Shown here: positions 5,826-6,009 of the stretch, piece by piece
Layout: every line of letters begins with the position of its first letter
Numbering within the stretch: the stretch's first letter is position 1
Source of the DNA: JBDTMC01 sp039934475
GTDB taxonomy: Bacteria; Acidobacteriota; Terriglobia; Bryobacterales; Bryobacteraceae
Direction of reading: 5' to 3'
Assembly: GCA_039934475.1 (NCBI GenBank)
Contig: JBDTMC010000478.1
Location: 1 to 6,009 of the forward strand
Length of the DNA: 6,009 nucleotides
Notes under the pieces: generated by a model
Databases searched by the model: none
What the model saw: only the letters and a program-made list of their open reading frames with translations
Told to the model about the DNA's origin: nothing
Position numbers and translations under genes: made by a program

Positions 5826-6009
5826 CTATTGCAGGATCGGTAAGGTGAGGTAACCTTCGGGCACGAAAAGACTACCTTCTGTAGTGCCCTGCGGCGCAAT
5901 CCTCCGCAGCTCCCGCGCCAATTGCTGCGGCGACAATTCCCCTGAGAGTGCGGAACGAAATGCTCGCGCCACGGCCTTCAACTCCTCCGCTGACTCATGG
6001 ACAAATTCG
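5826..6009 (-). CDS. C-terminal end of an unrecognised protein, partial at the window edge
   Basis: Reading the minus strand inward from 6008, a frame is open for 60 residues up to the TAG at 5826-5828. The product contains ESAEELKAVARAFRSALSG, then LSPQQLARELRRIAPQG, and ends in FVPEGYLTLPILQ. The amphipathic helices with Ala, Leu, Glu and Arg, the GC-rich third positions and the short gap to the Nudix start indicate a real gene whose start lies beyond the window. It ends seven bases before the Nudix ATG, so the two are probably one operon. I do not recognise the family. Confidence 0.65.
   Translation of the reverse strand, partial: EFVHESAEELKAVARAFRSALSGELSPQQLARELRRIAPQGTTEGSLFVPEGYLTLPILQ

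Noticed and set aside
5819..5899. N-terminal extension of the Nudix protein to the in-frame start at 5899
   Set aside because: The extra 27 residues are not Nudix-like and would overlap the end of the upstream gene in another frame.
1..6009. CRISPR arrays, tRNA or rRNA genes, insertion sequences, phage or defence genes
   Set aside because: No regularly spaced repeats, cloverleaf-like sequence, terminal inverted repeats with a transposase, or recognisable defence or mobility proteins were seen on either strand.

Overview
The window looks like a chromosomal segment from an Acidobacteriota genome, most likely of the Solibacter/Bryobacter type. Two large secreted-type proteins end in the domain known as TIGR03437, which was first defined in Candidatus Solibacter and is greatly expanded there. 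One of them also carries SBBP-type beta-propeller repeats. Base composition is GC-rich with GC-rich third codon positions. No rRNA, tRNA, CRISPR array, integrase, transposase or insertion sequence was seen.

Layout from left to right. (1) Positions 2-1249, plus strand, hold the 3' part of a reading frame open to the window edge. Its first ~86 visible residues are catalase-peroxidase (KatG), including the proximal haem histidine. From about position 257 it switches in frame to a PD40/TolB-like propeller segment and then a complete TIGR03437 domain. (2) Positions 1233-2591, minus strand, encode a Tat-exported amidohydrolase_2-like metalloenzyme. It converges on the first gene with a 17-bp overlap of the ends, starts with GTG and probably has a leaderless mRNA. 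(3) Positions 2592-2970 hold no intact gene, but the minus strand carries what looks like the C-terminal remnant of a secreted beta-sandwich protein. (4) Positions 2971-4938, plus strand, encode a signal-peptide-bearing SBBP-repeat beta-propeller protein ending in TIGR03437. (5) Positions 4939-5058 form a convergent intergenic gap with a 15-bp tandem repeat over the stop codon and a strong hairpin. (6) Positions 5059-6009 carry a minus-strand cluster read right to left: the C-terminal end of an unrecognised protein, a Nudix hydrolase seven bases after it, and a small secreted, highly charged heptad-repeat protein with a good ribosome binding site.

The genes do not form an obvious pathway. Three products (amidohydrolase, SBBP/TIGR03437 protein, small charged protein) are predicted to be exported, and the Nudix enzyme is cytoplasmic and probably co-transcribed with the gene upstream of it. 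The most notable observation is the KatG-PD40-TIGR03437 chimera: both partners are cut inside a domain, so it is either a real deletion fusion or an assembly misjoin. Nothing else points strongly to a new multi-gene system.
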